Assembly: GCF_030272615.1 (NCBI RefSeq)
Contig: NC_081408.1
Span: forward strand, 306,428,450-306,492,449
Length of the DNA: 64,000 nt
Source: Cryptomeria japonica
Lineage: Eukaryota > Streptophyta > Pinopsida > Cupressales > Cupressaceae
Direction: 5' to 3'
Shown piece after piece: positions 41,747-53,649 of this stretch. Both the position numbers and the translations under genes were made by a program. A model generated the notes under the pieces. It was not told the origin of the DNA. It saw only the letters and a list, made by a program, of their open reading frames with translations, and searched no databases. The number at the start of each line of letters is the position of its first letter. The stretch's first letter is position 1.

Positions 41747-42076
41747 CAATACTATCATTCATTTCGGATTGATGTGTTGGTGCTACTACTCATGGGGAGT
41801 AGTTAGCTATGTGTTTCAGAGGTTTTATGATTTTTCTTTGATGTTTATGTCCGATTTCTGGCATTGATGTCAAAGGGGTAGAGATATATGTGAAAAACAG
41901 AGATTAACAGGGATATGATTCACAGGGGGAGTTTGGTTTTTTAGTTCAGAACTTCATTGTCATATAATATTGGAGAGTTTGTTGGATGTCTTCCATTGGG
42001 GGAGACTTGTTTGGCATTTCTTGGCACTTGGATGTTTTTCACATCTAGAGTTGCCATCAATGCCAAAAGGGGAGAT
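41747..42076 (+). other. Copia-B 3' untranslated stretch and polypurine tract
   Basis: Non-coding. The terminal tract AAAAGGGGAG is at 42065-42074, preceded by CAATGCC. An upstream relative AAAGGGGTAG preceded by CATTGATGTC is at 41872-41881, and two more G-runs follow (near 41930 and 41995). Confidence 0.8.
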
Positions 42077-42177
42077 TGTTGTGAAATTGGATGAATTGAT
42101 TATGTATTGCATTGATGTTTGTTATTGATGTTAACACTAGTTGTTTTGTTGTCTACAAACTTCCGAAAGAGTGGTTG
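42077..42177 (+). repeat. Copia-B 3' LTR, first 100 bp only
   Basis: Starts TGTTGTGAAATTGG and follows the Copia-B 5' LTR to about GAGTGGTTG, after which the two diverge completely. Confidence 0.85.
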
Positions 42178-42263
42178 TTGTCATTGATGTTAATAAGGTT
42201 AAAATTGTTCGTTCCAGTAGAACACTAATTCACCCCCCCTCTCAGTGTTCTTGGATTCCAACA
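42178..42263 (+). repeat. N2 5' LTR, last 86 bp
   Basis: Ends TTGGATTCCAACA. It carries the U5 hairpin GAACACT (42220-42226) / AGTGTTC (42244-42250) with the C-rich loop. It is joined to Copia-B LTR DNA at a place where both have ATTGATGTTAA-like words (42122 and 42183), suggesting recombination. Confidence 0.75.
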
Positions 42264-42265
42264 AT

Positions 42266-42277
42266 TGGTATTAGAGC
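42266..42277 (+). other. N2 primer-binding site (initiator tRNA-Met type)
   Basis: TGGTATTAGAGC, one transition from the perfect site and two bases after the LTR end. Confidence 0.88.
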
Positions 42278-42280
42278 CTT

Positions 42281-43408
42281 GTGCCTCGGAGGAAGTTTAA
42301 TATCTTGAGGAACATCTTGAATCTGGAATCCATGGATATGAGTTTGGAGAAGCAACTTGAGGTGGCACTTAAAGATTATGATGTTGAAAGGATTAAGAAC
42401 TTGAAGCTACAAGATAAATTGAATTCTGCTAAGGAATTCATTCTTGTCCTACAAGAGAGACTGTCATCTATTCAGGCTAGGAGGAAGGAACTTTTGTAGA
42501 ATAAGGATAATGATGAGAAAGATGCACTTTAGACATTAGGAGAACATGGTTATGAGGATAAAATGAAAGATATAACTATGAGGATGTCTAAACAGATTGA
42601 GGACCGAAAGAAAAAGGAAGAAAATCTTGTTGTATCTTTGAAGAACAAATTTGAAGAATGTGGAAGGTTGGTTCATAAGAATAATATGTTAAGAACTGAT
42701 CTAGTACAATCCTAGAGTAATGAACAAGATCTTGAAAGATAAATGATAATTATGAGAGATGATCTGACTATTGCAAGTGAGTATAAAGAAAAATTCAAGA
42801 TTAGTTTAGCACAACTAGATGAGCTATTGAAGAGACAAAGGCAGAATGGAGATTCCAGTGGACTTGGATTTGAACAAGGATAGATTTCTGGTACTGCAAA
42901 TGAAGATCAAAACCTTAAGGCACCAATAAGGTAGTTTAATAATTATAAATTTAATGGTAGATGCTTTGTTTATAATAAATTTAGTCACATGGCTAGGCAA
43001 TGTAGAAACACAAAAAATTAAAACCCTGATTCTACTCCCAGTAAATGTTCTAAATGTAATAAGTATGCTCATAAGGCAGAAGATTTCAAAATGAATGTTA
43101 AGTGTTATGCATGTGGAAAATTTGGACATATGGTTAATCAATCTAGGTACACCGGTTTTAGCAAAGCAATTCAAAAGAATAATGTTACATGTTATGCCTG
43201 TAATGAGGTTGGACATATTTCTAAGTTCTCTAGAAGCATAATTCCATTGCTTGGTAATGGAGGATCAAATGAGAAAGGAAAAGAGAAGGCTAATAAAATC
43301 TGGCAAGATCATACCCAGAGATGGGTCAAGAAGACTGAAGAACAATCAACACATGGTAATGCACCAGTTACTCAACCAGCAGAGGAGGTTTCTCTTGCAC
43401 CGACATGA
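42281..43408 (+). pseudogene. N2 ORF1: coiled coil and zinc-knuckle units
   Basis: Begins a few bases after the primer site. The 42281-42499 piece aligns with N1 (YDVERIKNLKLQDKL versus YDAEKVKNIKLEDDL). The charged helix continues through stops (KQIEDRKKKEENLVVSL versus EIEDRKKNEEDLVRRL). The word SSGLGFEQG lies near 42850. Knuckle units follow: a decayed first (CFVYNKFSHMARQC), a second (CSKCNKYAHKAEDF), CYACGKFGHMVNQS and CYACNEVGHISKFS. Each has lost one or more metal ligands, so zinc binding is degraded compared with N1. Open piece 43091-43408 covers the last two. Confidence 0.83.
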
Positions 43409-43599
43409 AGCTCATTCGGTAACTAAGGCAGATGCCTTAGGGGTAGGAAAAATTCATGAATATGTTGCATATGCCCCAGGAAGAGGTTCTGAAAGATGTT
43501 CTAGACATTGGAGATGCTTTATCAGCATGGAGATGTTCGATTAAGATCTGGTATCTTCCACTAGAAGTTATTGATGTCAATGAAATATTAGGGTTTCTT

Positions 43600-46500
43600 G
43601 GAGGATAAAAGGTTTTTTTGTTGCAAATCCGACTATTGTTGTGGTCAAGGACCATCCCAGACCGATTTTCAAGTGATATCCGCATGTTGCTACCCTAGAC
43701 GATTCAGTTGGAGTTTTTTACCATATCCCGGAAGGAGTCGTGTATGTCAAATATGTAAGAGCTTGCATTCACTATCATATTGAGGATTTAGGAATGACTG
43801 ATATTAAGAGCATGTACATGAATGAGCTAATGGGAGATTCTGGAAATATTAAGCCCAAATACCAGCATATTGTGGATTTAGGGTTTACCAACATTCTAGA
43901 TATTCTAGAATTCAAAAATGAAATTGTTAGGTATGTTTTGAGCAGGGTGCATGGAGAGTTTATCTGGTTAGATAGACCATATAATATTACAAAAGAGGCC
44001 ATTAGGGCAATCACTGGTTTACCATAGATTGGACAACATCCAGAGAAGAAAGTTTCAAATGATCAAATCAACAAGATTACCGGTGCAACATCAGACAAGC
44101 GGTCAATGAGGACCAGTACTATCACTGACACAGATATCAGATTCAAAAGAATGGTCATTGGTTACAAGGTAACACAATCAAACTGACTAAATTCTCTTTC
44201 TAGATCTTGCATTTATGTAGCTCATAAAATGATGAGGGAGAATGAGAAGTTGGATCTATGTGGTTGGATGTTGGATGAATTGTTGATAAACCTAGGAAAG
44301 ATTAAAAGAGAAAAGAAAGGAACATTCTAGTATGGTAGCTTAATTATCTGTTTAATACTATTTTTCATCAATGAGACTCCAATTTTCGGGAAGAGAAAAT
44401 GGGCATTTGATATCTCGATAGGGAGGCAACTAAAATAGTCAATTGCTACATTGGGTAGTCAAAGCGATGACAAAGTGTGGGGTTATTTTAAATCATTTCA
44501 AAAGGCTATGAGTTCTAGGATGAGGGTTCCCAAGCACATTGTTTAAAAGTATCCAACTAACATATGCTTCATGGTCAAGAAAGATGAAACTTTGATGGAA
44601 GTTGTTAGGCCCCAAAAGATTTGGATTGAGGAAATGGGTTATGAAGTTGATGCACAAATGCTAATTGATGCACCGGTAGATGAAACTATAAAAATATTTG
44701 GCACTACTAAGCAGAAGATGCAAGAGTTTGAAACTAAGTTCAATCAGAAGAAGAGAGAGAAGCAGGAAGGAAAGGCAAGTAAGTTTATTTAAAAGGTTTC
44801 ATAGGATATCAAAGTATTGATTGATGCTATCCCAGAGAAAGGCAAGAACAGAAAAGAACCATAAATATTCATTGAACCTATTATAGTTGAATCTGGATCT
44901 AAAGATGACACACCCTTGGCATTTAAAAGGGTATTGAGGAAGGAAAATGAATAAACTAAGGTAGAGGCTAAGAAGCAACCGGTTAGGAAAGTTACTACCA
45001 GGGTATCGGCACAGAAAAGAGCATCAAAAGAAATGCCTTCAGCCCCATCTGGTATTGGAAGGAGAAAGAAGAAGGATGACATTGATCTTGCACTTGAATC
45101 TAGTAATGTAACCATCATTCCACCAAAGACTTGTGCAAAGTTAGCTGATGAGATTACTAAAGATGGTATGTTAAAGAATGTATAGTTTTATTATCAATAT
45201 TTAGATAATGATGAACAAAGAGAGGTAGAGGAATCAGTTTTGTTGTCTTTGGATATCTATAAGAAAGCCTTGATAGAAATTGAAAACCAAATACCGACAT
45301 AATTGTATGATATTTTAGATGCTAGAAGACTATCAACAATACAAGAAGACGGGCATATAAATATACAAGAGTTGTTATCTGCTTGTCTTTCTATTGCTCT
45401 AGAGGAGATGGATAAGACACTTGAGATTGTAGATAGGAAAACCTTTAACAACAAGCATAGAATAATCAGTCTTATGTTAGGTAGAGTAAATGAGATAATC
45501 AAGGAGACCCACAAGGCATGGGTTAATTTCTTTGAAGATAACCATAGTTTTTATACTTCACCAAAACCAAAGACAGATATTGCAGACATCCCAGTTGAAG
45601 GAAAAGGAAAGGGTATTATGGGTACTTCACCCTCAATTTTGAAAAACATTAAGATAGTGGATATTGAGCCCCCGGTAGATACAAACATATAGGTAAATGT
45701 TGAGATACCAATAGATACAAAGAGTGTAAAGGTTGATAATGTACAGGTTTCTAATGTTGAGGATAATAGTCCTCTAGATACAAATATACAGAATGAGGTT
45801 ACAATTCCTAGGGAGGAACCAACAGTTACTGAGACTGCACCAAGGGGCGAAGCCACTAGTGCAAGTAAGGAAGCTATAAAGGTTAAAACATCAGAGGAGA
45901 AGAAAGGGGAATCCGATAGGGAAGCGTTAGCAAGTCTATCATTGTTGTCAATTGACACCTCTTAGGTTGAAAAGAAAAGCATAATCGAGTTGAGTTTTAC
46001 TGAACTCATGATGAGGGCTACACAAAAAATGTTGAAGGAGGGATCTATGGATAAAGGGGATATTGATTAGTCTATCACTATTTTTCATAAACTATTCCCA
46101 TAGTGAAGTTTGACAGAGAAGCAAGCCCATCCAGGAAGCTTAAAACAATCATTGAGCACATTTCAAAGTTTTTTAAATCCTTGCAGCAAATATCAAATCG
46201 GCAAGCACTGGAGAGGTTCACATAGGAAAAAAGAGCTACATTTGATCAAGTGATTGAGCCTAAGAGGAAGAAGATTAATGATAAGTTGAAATTGACAGAT
46301 AATAAATTGAGCTAGTGTACTAATATCTATCGAGTATGTTGTAATATAGGTTTGATCACAATAGAGACATATAAAAAGATTAAGGATATTCAGGAGGAGA
46401 TTGCAGGTATAGCCAATTATTTTGATGGATTGAATTCATTAACTACATCTATAGATGGTCAAATTTTGTTTTTGGAAGCCCAAGTTTCTTCTCTTGAGAA

Positions 46501-46606
46501 GGAAAAATATAAAATCATAAGGAGAGCCAGAAGTCTTAGAGGATTGGTGAGTCCCTAGTTGGATTCACTTAGTGTAAATAAGGAGTGTATAGATCTGGTT
46601 GGTAAG
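43600..46606 (+). pseudogene. N2 ORF2 (unknown family), truncated by Copia-C
   Basis: Homology to N1 ORF2 begins near 43608 (VANPTIVVVKDHPRPIFK versus IENPTVVEVIKRPRPVFK); the start codon is not identifiable. Main pieces: 43740-44027 (IHYHIEDLG, VLSRVHGEFIWLD, NITKEAIRAITGLP), then 44028-44560 with stops (KKVSND, GATSDKRS, LDELLINLGKIKREKKGTF), 44571-44792 (CFMVKKDETLMEV), 45303-45692, and 46352-46558 (coiled coil). The domain order equals that of N1. Most breaks are TAG or TGA codons where N1 has a sense codon. Function unknown. Confidence 0.75.
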
Positions 46607-48164
46607 TGTTGCCATTATTGGCATTAAGTTGTTATTGATGTCAAACCAGTTTGGCAAGGTCATCGGTAAGTAAGAAGTGGTGACCAGTATAAGAAAAGAA
46701 AGAAATATGATGGCATTGCATATGAGGGTGAGCAGACAGAAGGAAGGCTACTGATACTCATGAATTATGTCATCTATCAGTTAGCAAGCTTACCGGTAAG
46801 GCACAAACCCAGTATGTGTTGTCAACACAGATAATGGTTGATGGTCATATTGGTAAGGTGAACTAAACTAGTAGTCAACCTTGGTCGACAAAGAATTTCA
46901 AACTGACATAGGAATCCAAGAAGAGGTGGATATTTCCAAGCATGACAGCTGGATGCCAGGTGGAGGTATTGCATAGGTCGATGGAGTGTGCATCGACGTA
47001 ACAAATCTGCAAGTAGGTCAGCTTTTATTAAGAAAATGCAAGTCATGGAGGATGCCAGACGATTGCGGCTCAAGGAAGGTAAGCTGGCAAAGCGAGTGAA
47101 CTAATCCTGCAAGAAGATTTGATCTTCGTACCCATTTGGTGAAGGAAACAACAAAGCCATTAATGGAGAATGACAGAGAAAAGCAGAAAAGAATGGTGAA
47201 GACCTCCAGATTTAGAAAATGCACATTGGAATACAAATCTTTGATCGTATTGATCATTTTCATAAAGATCATATCCCTAAAAATAAGATCGAATCAAATC
47301 TGATTGGGTTCAAGTTGGAGAAGGCACAACCTAACAGGACATTGTTGAATGCAGTTATAGGTGGGAATCCGAGATTATAAATAGATGAACTCAAGACAAA
47401 AAATATTGATGCTTGATGTGAAGAAGAAGAGTCAAGTGAGTTTGAGCACAGAAAAATATTATCTTCCTTAGAATTTATTCTAAGAAAGTTGCAGAGTGAG
47501 TGAGCAGGCAAACGGGTGAGAGGGTTTAACCGATAATGATCGAGTATCGATATAACTATAGCAGGTCTAATAGTTGAGCTATCTAGTGAGGTGTGATTGG
47601 TCAAGAAGGAATCCAAGTGTGACACAGTGGGTTTTGAGGCTATGGGAGAGAGAGAAGAAAGGCCAAGAATTAGAGAGAGATATTTGTTAACTGACAGTGT
47701 GAGATCCAGTAAAGAAGAGAAGAATGTCAACCAACAGTAACCTATTTGATCAAGAGTTGTAGAACTCATTTGCAACAAGAATCTATAACTATATCAAAAT
47801 AGTATTTCAATATACATCACCAAGTCAGAGCTTGGTGCGGGGGTTGGTGCTCCTTGGGTTGGTTCTCCTTGGGTTGGTGCCCTAAATCTTTGTAATTCAG
47901 TGTTTCACTTGTGAGGCTGGATTGGAGCAATAGTCTCCAGCAACATTTCTCATTGAGGTTTTTCCCATTTTTGGGTTTTCGTCATACATCTAGTGTTGTG
48001 GGTTTCATTTTGTGTGTTTGTCTTCTTTGGTATGCTCATTTGCCTTACTAGTTTGATTGTATAGTGCTTAGGATAACAACCAGTATTATAAGGTTTCTTT
48101 AAAAGGGAAAATAATTTAGGAACCACTGATTCACTCCCCTCTTAGTGGTACATTGTGTTCAACA
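46607..48164 (+). repeat. Copia-C 5' LTR
   Basis: About 1.56 kb, from TGTTGCCATTATTGGC to TGTGTTCAACA. The start is inferred from the TGTTGN opening common to these LTRs and from the end of N2 homology. It carries GGTTTTTCCC/TGGGTTTTC near 47960-47980 and the U5 hairpin ACCACT (48122-48127) / AGTGGT (48144-48149). There is no second LTR here to confirm the start. Confidence 0.7.
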
Positions 48165-48166
48165 AT

Positions 48167-48178
48167 TGGTATCAGATC
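48167..48178 (+). other. Copia-C primer-binding site (initiator tRNA-Met type)
   Basis: TGGTATCAGATC, one mismatch, two bases after the LTR end. Confidence 0.92.
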
Positions 48179-48240
48179 TAGGTTCTCAGTTATTTAGAAA
48201 CCTTTGGGTAGATTTTGGACTTAGAACATAAGGGCAAGAA

Positions 48241-50450
48241 ATGAGTCTGCTTCCTCAAAAGCCCCCATGTTTCATAGATCCAACTATGCCTTCTGGAGTA
48301 GAAGAATGGAGACCTATATTTCTTCCCTTGGTTTTGATGTGTGGATGTCTATCAAGAATGGTTATGTTGTTCCTAGTGTTCCTCCCACTGATTTGGATGC
48401 CAAGAAGGAGTATGAGAATAATGCAAAGGCCCAACCCAACATGCTATCTTGAGCGGGTTTTCTGATAATGAGTTTTTCAAGGTAATGCACTATGCATCTG
48501 CCAAGGAGACTTGGGTTAAAATGCAGAGGTTATTTGAAGGAGTTGCAAAAGTCAAAGAGGCCAAGATGCAAGCACTAAGGGGCCAACTTGAAGGCACCAA
48601 GATGAAGGATGATGAAAATATTGCAGACTACCTTTATATATTTGATGAAACTGTGAATACCATCAAAGGACTTGGGGAAGAAATTGTAGATGAGATCCTT
48701 GTCAAGAAGGTACATAGGTCCCTTACACCTAAGTATGATACAATGGTTTCTTCCGTAGAATAATCCAAAAGATCTGAAGATCATTACAATGGATGAGCTA
48801 TTTGGCTCACTAACAACCTATGAAATGAGAACAACCGGTGATGCATCCTTAATGAAAGAGGAAGCATTCAACACCACCCAGAAGGGTAAAAAATTAGTTG
48901 CTCATAAAGGATCCAGTGAAGACTCTGATGCATAGGTAGAAAAATTTGTTAGAAAGATCAAAAGAGGATCCAGAAAGTATAAATGAAAACTACCACTAAA
49001 ATGTTTTAACTGTGGTAAAGTTTGACACTTTTCTGCAAAATGTACTTATGACGAAATCGGTGGAGATGAGTCAAGAGGTTTTAGTAGATCTGCTGGTAAA
49101 GATAAATAAATAAACACCCACTGACAAGGAAGAAGAGGCTACCGGAAGCAGAACAACCTATACACTACTGAGGATGATGTCATAGATGAAGAAAGTGCAT
49201 CAGAAAATGACTATCATGAGAATGATAGAAAAGTTAATCTCTTTATGGCACTTCATGAACTAGTTGGTGAAGATGAGGAAGAAGAAGATATTGGTGCTGA
49301 AGTGGATCTAGAAGGTGAGCTTACAAGTTCTCTTGAGGAACTAAGTAAAACAAGAAGAGAACTCAATAAATTCAAGCTTGTTGTAGTAGGTGAACAAGGT
49401 CTCTTGAAGCAATCCCTGGATGAGTCCAATCAAGTTATATTTAACTTGAAACTATAGTTAGAAGAAGCCAAGAGGATATGTGAAGTTAAATCCTCTGATC
49501 TAATGAAGAAGGAAAAGGAGCATCAAGATCTAGAAGTAGAAATAGTGAAGCTCAAAAAGGAGCTTGAAGAAAGTAATGAAGAAATAAAAGTAAGAAGCAA
49601 ATATGAAGGAAACACTGAAGTCTTAGACAAGATGATGAGAAAACAAAAGCAATCCAAAGATACTGATGGCTTAGGCTTTGAAGAAGTTCAAAGTTCAAAC
49701 AGTAAAGACACATACAGTAAGGAGATACAATTCACCTCTTCAAATGAAGGTGAAGAGAAGAAGACATTCACTGTAAGCAAGGATACCGATAAAAAGACAT
49801 ATGTAGATGCTGTTGGAAATTGCCACACAAACCGGTATACACAAGAAATGAATCGGAGGCCACACTCATTGTACCGACATGCAAATCCAAGGAGAAATGC
49901 AAGATTTGTCCATGAAGGATTCACTAGAGTCAACAACATGAAGGGAAGACCCCCGGTGAGGCAGTCCTTTGTGGGACCAAGGCAACCTAACCGGTATGTT
50001 TCAAACCTTCATGGTTATTGCTACTGGTGTAACAATTTTGGCATAGAATAGCTGACTGTAGATTGACCAATAATCCCACTATGAGTTATGAAAGTAGAAA
50101 TCCCTTTAATGCACTCTGGGATATGAATGTTGTTTTTTATTAGTGCAATGGATTTGGTCATAGGAGTTTTGAATGTAGGAAGAATAAACTGATGCCCTAT
50201 AATAATTTTAAAAATTCATCTTTAAATGAAAATGTGAAATGCTATAACTATCAAGAGTTTGGAAATATAGCATTTTTTTGTAAAAATAGGAAGATCAAGT
50301 AGAAGAAGACAAATCTTGATGCAGAACTGGCAGTTGAATCAGACCTCAAAATAATAGCTGACAAGAAAAAGGAAACCAAACCAGTATGGGTTGAGAAAGA
50401 AAAGAACAAGGAAGAATCAAGTCTAATAGTGCAGACTACTTTACATGTTG
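48241..50450 (+). pseudogene. Copia-C Gag with coiled coil and multiple knuckles, broken
   Basis: Begins at ATG 48241 with a frame change within the first 30 bases. 48267-48452 gives HRSNYAFWSRRMETYISSLG; 48449-48763 gives SAKETWVKMQRLFEGVAKVK and ENIADYLYIFDETVNTI, a UBN2-type Gag. A first knuckle CFNCGKV-stop-HFSAKC lies near 49008. 49245-50051 holds acidic DEEEEDIGAEVDLE, a long coiled coil (KKEKEHQDLEVEIVKLKKEL), SKDTDGLGFEEVQ and then CYWCNNFGI. Two more decayed knuckles follow to about 50285 (CNGFGHRSFEC, CYNYQEFGNIAFFC). The C-terminal half matches N1/N2 ORF1 in layout. Confidence 0.85.
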
Positions 50451-51650
50451 AAAGGAAAAATCTATGGGTTTTAGATAGTGGTTGTTCCAATCACATGACT
50501 GGTGATAAAAAGAAATTTATCAAACTTGAAGACTAGAATAGTGGTTCAGTAAGATTTGGAGACAACTCATCCATCAAAATAAAGAGAAAAGGTACTCTAA
50601 ATATTGATGAAAAATTGAAGGCACGTTATGTATATTATGTGGAAGGCCTAAAGCACAATTTGCTGAGTGTAAGTCAGATGTGTGACAAAGGTTATAAATT
50701 CACCTTTGACTCAACCGGTTGCCAGATAAAGAAAGACAATACCAGCCAGGTTGTGGCAGAAGGAAAGAGAACAGATGGCAATGTTTAAAATTTGAAGGAA
50801 TGATATGAGTCCCAATGCATGATAGGACAAGTTGATGAAAGTTGGCTATGGCACCAAAGATTAGGTGACATAAACTTTGATAACTTAGTTGCAGTAAGCC
50901 AAAAAGGGTGTGTGAGTAATATTCCACCCATCATCAAACCAGTAAGCACATTTTGTGATGAATGTGTAAAAGGGAAGAAGACTAAGGTGAGTTTCAACAA
51001 AAAAGAGCACAACACCTCAAGACTACTTGAAATTGTGCATATAGATCTATGTGGTCCAACTAGGACAAGAGCTCTTGCCGGTGAAAGATATTTTATGCTC
51101 TTTATTGATGATTATTCAAGAATGACATGGGTAACTTTCCTACAAGATAAGTCACAAGCATTTGATAGATTCAATATCTTTAGGAAGATGGTGGAGAAGG
51201 AAAGTGGGTGCAAGCTAAAATGTCTAAGATCAGACCGGGGTGGAGAGTTCACATCAAATGAATTTGAAGATTATGTGAAAAACATGGAATTATAAGGCAA
51301 TACTCAGCCCCTAGGACACCACAGCAAAATGGTGTGGTAGAAAGAAAGAATGAGATAGTTAAGGAGATGGCTAGAACTATGTTAAATGAGGCCAGTATGC
51401 CAGACACATATTGGAAGGAAGTTGTTCATACTATTGCATATACTTTGAACTAGGTTCAATTAAGAACAAACAATAGAATGACACCTTATGAGTTGTGGTA
51501 TAGCCAAAAGCCATCAGTTATATACTTCAAAGTATTTAGAAGCAAGTTCTTTGTCAAGAGACACATGGATGGTCTAGGTATTTTTGACTCCAAGAGTGAT
51601 GAAGGAATATTACTTGGTTAATCATCTAATAGAAAGTCCTACAAATGCTA
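50451..51650 (+). pseudogene. Copia-C protease and integrase
   Basis: Protease start WVLDSGCSNHMTGDKKKF, with intact Asp-Ser-Gly. GAG-pre-integrase follows (YYVEGLKHNLLSVSQM). 50819-51295 is a clean integrase piece: ESWLWHQRLGDINFDNL, CDECVKGKK, EIVHIDLCGPTRTRA (first Asp), RSDRGGEFTSNEFEDY (second Asp). After a frame change at about 51293 comes TPQQNGVVERKNEI with the Glu and MARTMLNEASMPDTYWKE, then YELWYSQKPSVIYFKVFRS. Stops at about 51450 and 51620. The catalytic triad is complete. Confidence 0.88.
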
Positions 51651-53473
51651 CAACAAAAGACTAAGAATAGTCATTGTGAGTGTACATGTAAAAGTTGATG
51701 AGGATATGAACAAAGGAAGTCAATCATAGGTAAATTGCTATGATGATTCTGGTGATGAAGGTGAGGAAGCTCAGTTGGATAATGAACTAGAAGAAGAATC
51801 CAAGAAGGCTCTGAACCGGTATGTGCAATTGAATCACTTGGAAGAGAAAATTCTAGGAAATTAAGAGTGTTGGTGTGCAAATGAGAAGAAGACTTGCCCG
51901 AAATGATGAACAAGTCAACTTCTGCCTCATGACTGAAGTAGAACCTAAAACATTCAATGAGGCTAGTAAAAGATAGGAATGGATGGATGCCATGGAAGAA
52001 GAACTGTAATAGATTAAGAAGAATGAGACTTGGGAATTAGTCCCTAGACTGAAAGACAAGAACATCATTGGCACTAAGTGGGTCTACTGGAATAAGATGA
52101 ATGAAGAAGGTAAAATTGCTAGGCATAAAGCTAGACTTGTGTGCAAAGAATAGTCTAAAGTAGAAGGCATTGACTTTGAAGAAACATTTGCACCGATAGC
52201 TAGATTAGAAGCAAGTAGAATGTTTCTAGCCTTTTCTTCTCACAAAGGCTTTAAAGTATATCAGATGGATATAAAATTTGCCTTCCTAAATGGAAATTTA
52301 GAAGAAGAAGTGTACATGGAGCAACCAGAAGGGTTTCTATTACATGATGATGAAACCTTTAAGTGCTAGTTGAAGAAGGCTCTATATGGCTTAAAGAAAG
52401 CTCCCAGAGCATGGTATTCAAGGTTAGATTAGTACCTGAAGGAGCAAGGATTCGAAAAGGGGAGTGCAAAAAATAATTTATACATAAAGAGAGATGGAAA
52501 CCGCATGATCATTGTAGTTGTGTATGTAGATGACATTATTTTTGGAGGCAATAAGGACACCCTTTGCAAAGAATTTGCTGATTAGATGCAGTCAAAATTT
52601 GAGATGTCAATGCTTGGTGAATTGACATACTTCCTTGGTTTGTAGATATTACAGCAAGATAAGGGAATCTTTATCTCACAAACCAAGTATCCAAAGGATA
52701 TGTTGAAGAAATTTCAACTAGAAGATTGCAGACTAGATAGTACCCCCATGGTGACAGGAAGAAAATTAAGAAAGAATGATGAATCACCGATGGTGGAACA
52801 GAAATTGTATAGATCCATGATAGACAGTCTATTATATCTAACTACTTCTAGATCATATATAGTACATGCAGTGTGCACGGTGGCTAGATTTCAATTTGCA
52901 CTTAAGTAGTCACATATGAATGTTGTAAGCAGAATTTTTAGGTACCTCCAAGGAACACTCAGTTATGGACTATGGTACCCTAAACAAGGGGAATTCATCT
53001 TGGAAGCATACACGGATGCTGATTGGGCAGGTTGCATTGATGACCGGAAGAGCACAAGTGGTGGTGCATTCTTCCTAGGTGACCGGTTGATCTTATGGCA
53101 TAGCAAGAAGCGAGATTTTGTCTCCCTATCAACTTCTGAAGCAGAATACATTGCTCCTGCTACATGCTTCTCTCAGGTGATTTGGATGAAGCAAACCCTC
53201 AAAGACATACCTATGGACATCATTGATCTTATACTCATCTGGTGTGATAATTCGAGTGTTGTTAACATAGCAAAGAATCCAGTGATGCATTCTAGGACAA
53301 AGCATATAGCTATCAAGTATCATTTTCTCAGAGAGAAGGTTGAAGGACAAGAAGTAAAGATGGACTATGTCCCTATTAGAGAACAAGTAGCAGACATTTT
53401 CACCAAACCATTACTGGTAAGCATCTTTGAGCACCTAAGACACAAGTTGCGAGTTGTGCCATCTGCCTTATGA
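51651..53473 (+). pseudogene. Copia-C reverse transcriptase and RNase H
   Basis: From about 51960 the blocks [66 protein letters not shown] (first catalytic Asp present), YGLKKAPRAWYSRLD and VVVYVDDIIFGGNKD (YVDD present) follow with TAG codons at roughly 52010, 52150, 52370, 52430, 52585 and 52645. 52700-52909 and 52916-53473 give the RT end and RNase H (YTDADWAGCIDDRKST, STSEAEYIAPA, IWCDN, IADIFTK-like VADIFTKPL). Unlike Copia-A and -B, both catalytic RT aspartates are kept. Confidence 0.92.
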
Positions 53474-53649
53474 ACTTGAGAAAGGAAGGATTTATTTGGT
53501 TCAAGGGGAGTTCATAGCAGCATCTATAACTCTTGAACCACATCTCAGTACTGGTTGCAATCATTGGTAGTAGTCTAAGGGGGATCTCGGTATGGATCAA
53601 AGGGGGAGTGGACAGTACCCTTTGTCATTGTGTCAAAGGGGGATGAATC
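53474..53649 (+). other. Copia-C 3' untranslated stretch with purine motifs
   Basis: Three purine runs: AAGGGGGATC near 53579, AAAGGGGGAG at 53599 and AAAGGGGGA at 53635. The last follows CTTTGTCATTGTGTC, which matches the upstream motif of N1 (CTTTGTCATTGATGTC) and not the terminal one, so the terminal tract and 3' LTR should lie beyond Gypsy-C. GAATC (53645-53649) is the predicted target duplication of Gypsy-C. Confidence 0.65.

Larger units (their letters stand above)
36279..42177 (+). mobile_element. Copia-B: Ty1/Copia retrotransposon, nearly full length
   Basis: 5' LTR 36279-37493, primer site, one long gag-pol frame broken mainly by nonsense codons and one extra base near 39172, purine tract at 42065, and only the first 100 bp of the 3' LTR. 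That LTR then changes into the LTR end of N2 at about 42178. The gag opening (MATN), pol motifs and LTR structure put it in the same family as Copia-A. Target duplication not recoverable because the right end is chimeric. Confidence 0.92.
42178..46606 (+). mobile_element. N2: second pol-less element of the N family, truncated at both ends
   Basis: Starts with a remnant of its own LTR end (42178-42263), then a primer site, ORF1 and ORF2, both homologous to N1 over their length. ORF2 stops being N-like at 46606, where the Copia-C LTR begins. As in N1, there is no protease, integrase or RT between ORF1 and ORF2. More stops than N1, so older. The last 90 or so codons of ORF2 and the 3' LTR should lie right of the window, beyond Gypsy-C and Copia-C. 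Confidence 0.85.
46607..53649 (+). mobile_element. Copia-C: Ty1/Copia retrotransposon inserted in N2, cut by Gypsy-C
   Basis: 5' LTR 46607-48164, primer site, Gag with knuckles and coiled coil, protease, integrase, RT and RNase H, then purine motifs up to the point where Gypsy-C begins. The 3' LTR is not in the window. The predicted target duplication on the left is GTAAG (46602-46606). Gag is longer than in Copia-A/-B: UBN2-type domain, one knuckle, a coiled coil, a GLGFE word and further knuckles, closer to SIRE-like plant Copia elements; the lineage is not settled by eye. Confidence 0.88.

Noticed and set aside
47269-47778. Minus-strand frame of 169 codons in the Copia-C LTR
   Set aside because: Lies wholly in an LTR, Leu/Ser-rich, no motif; judged chance.
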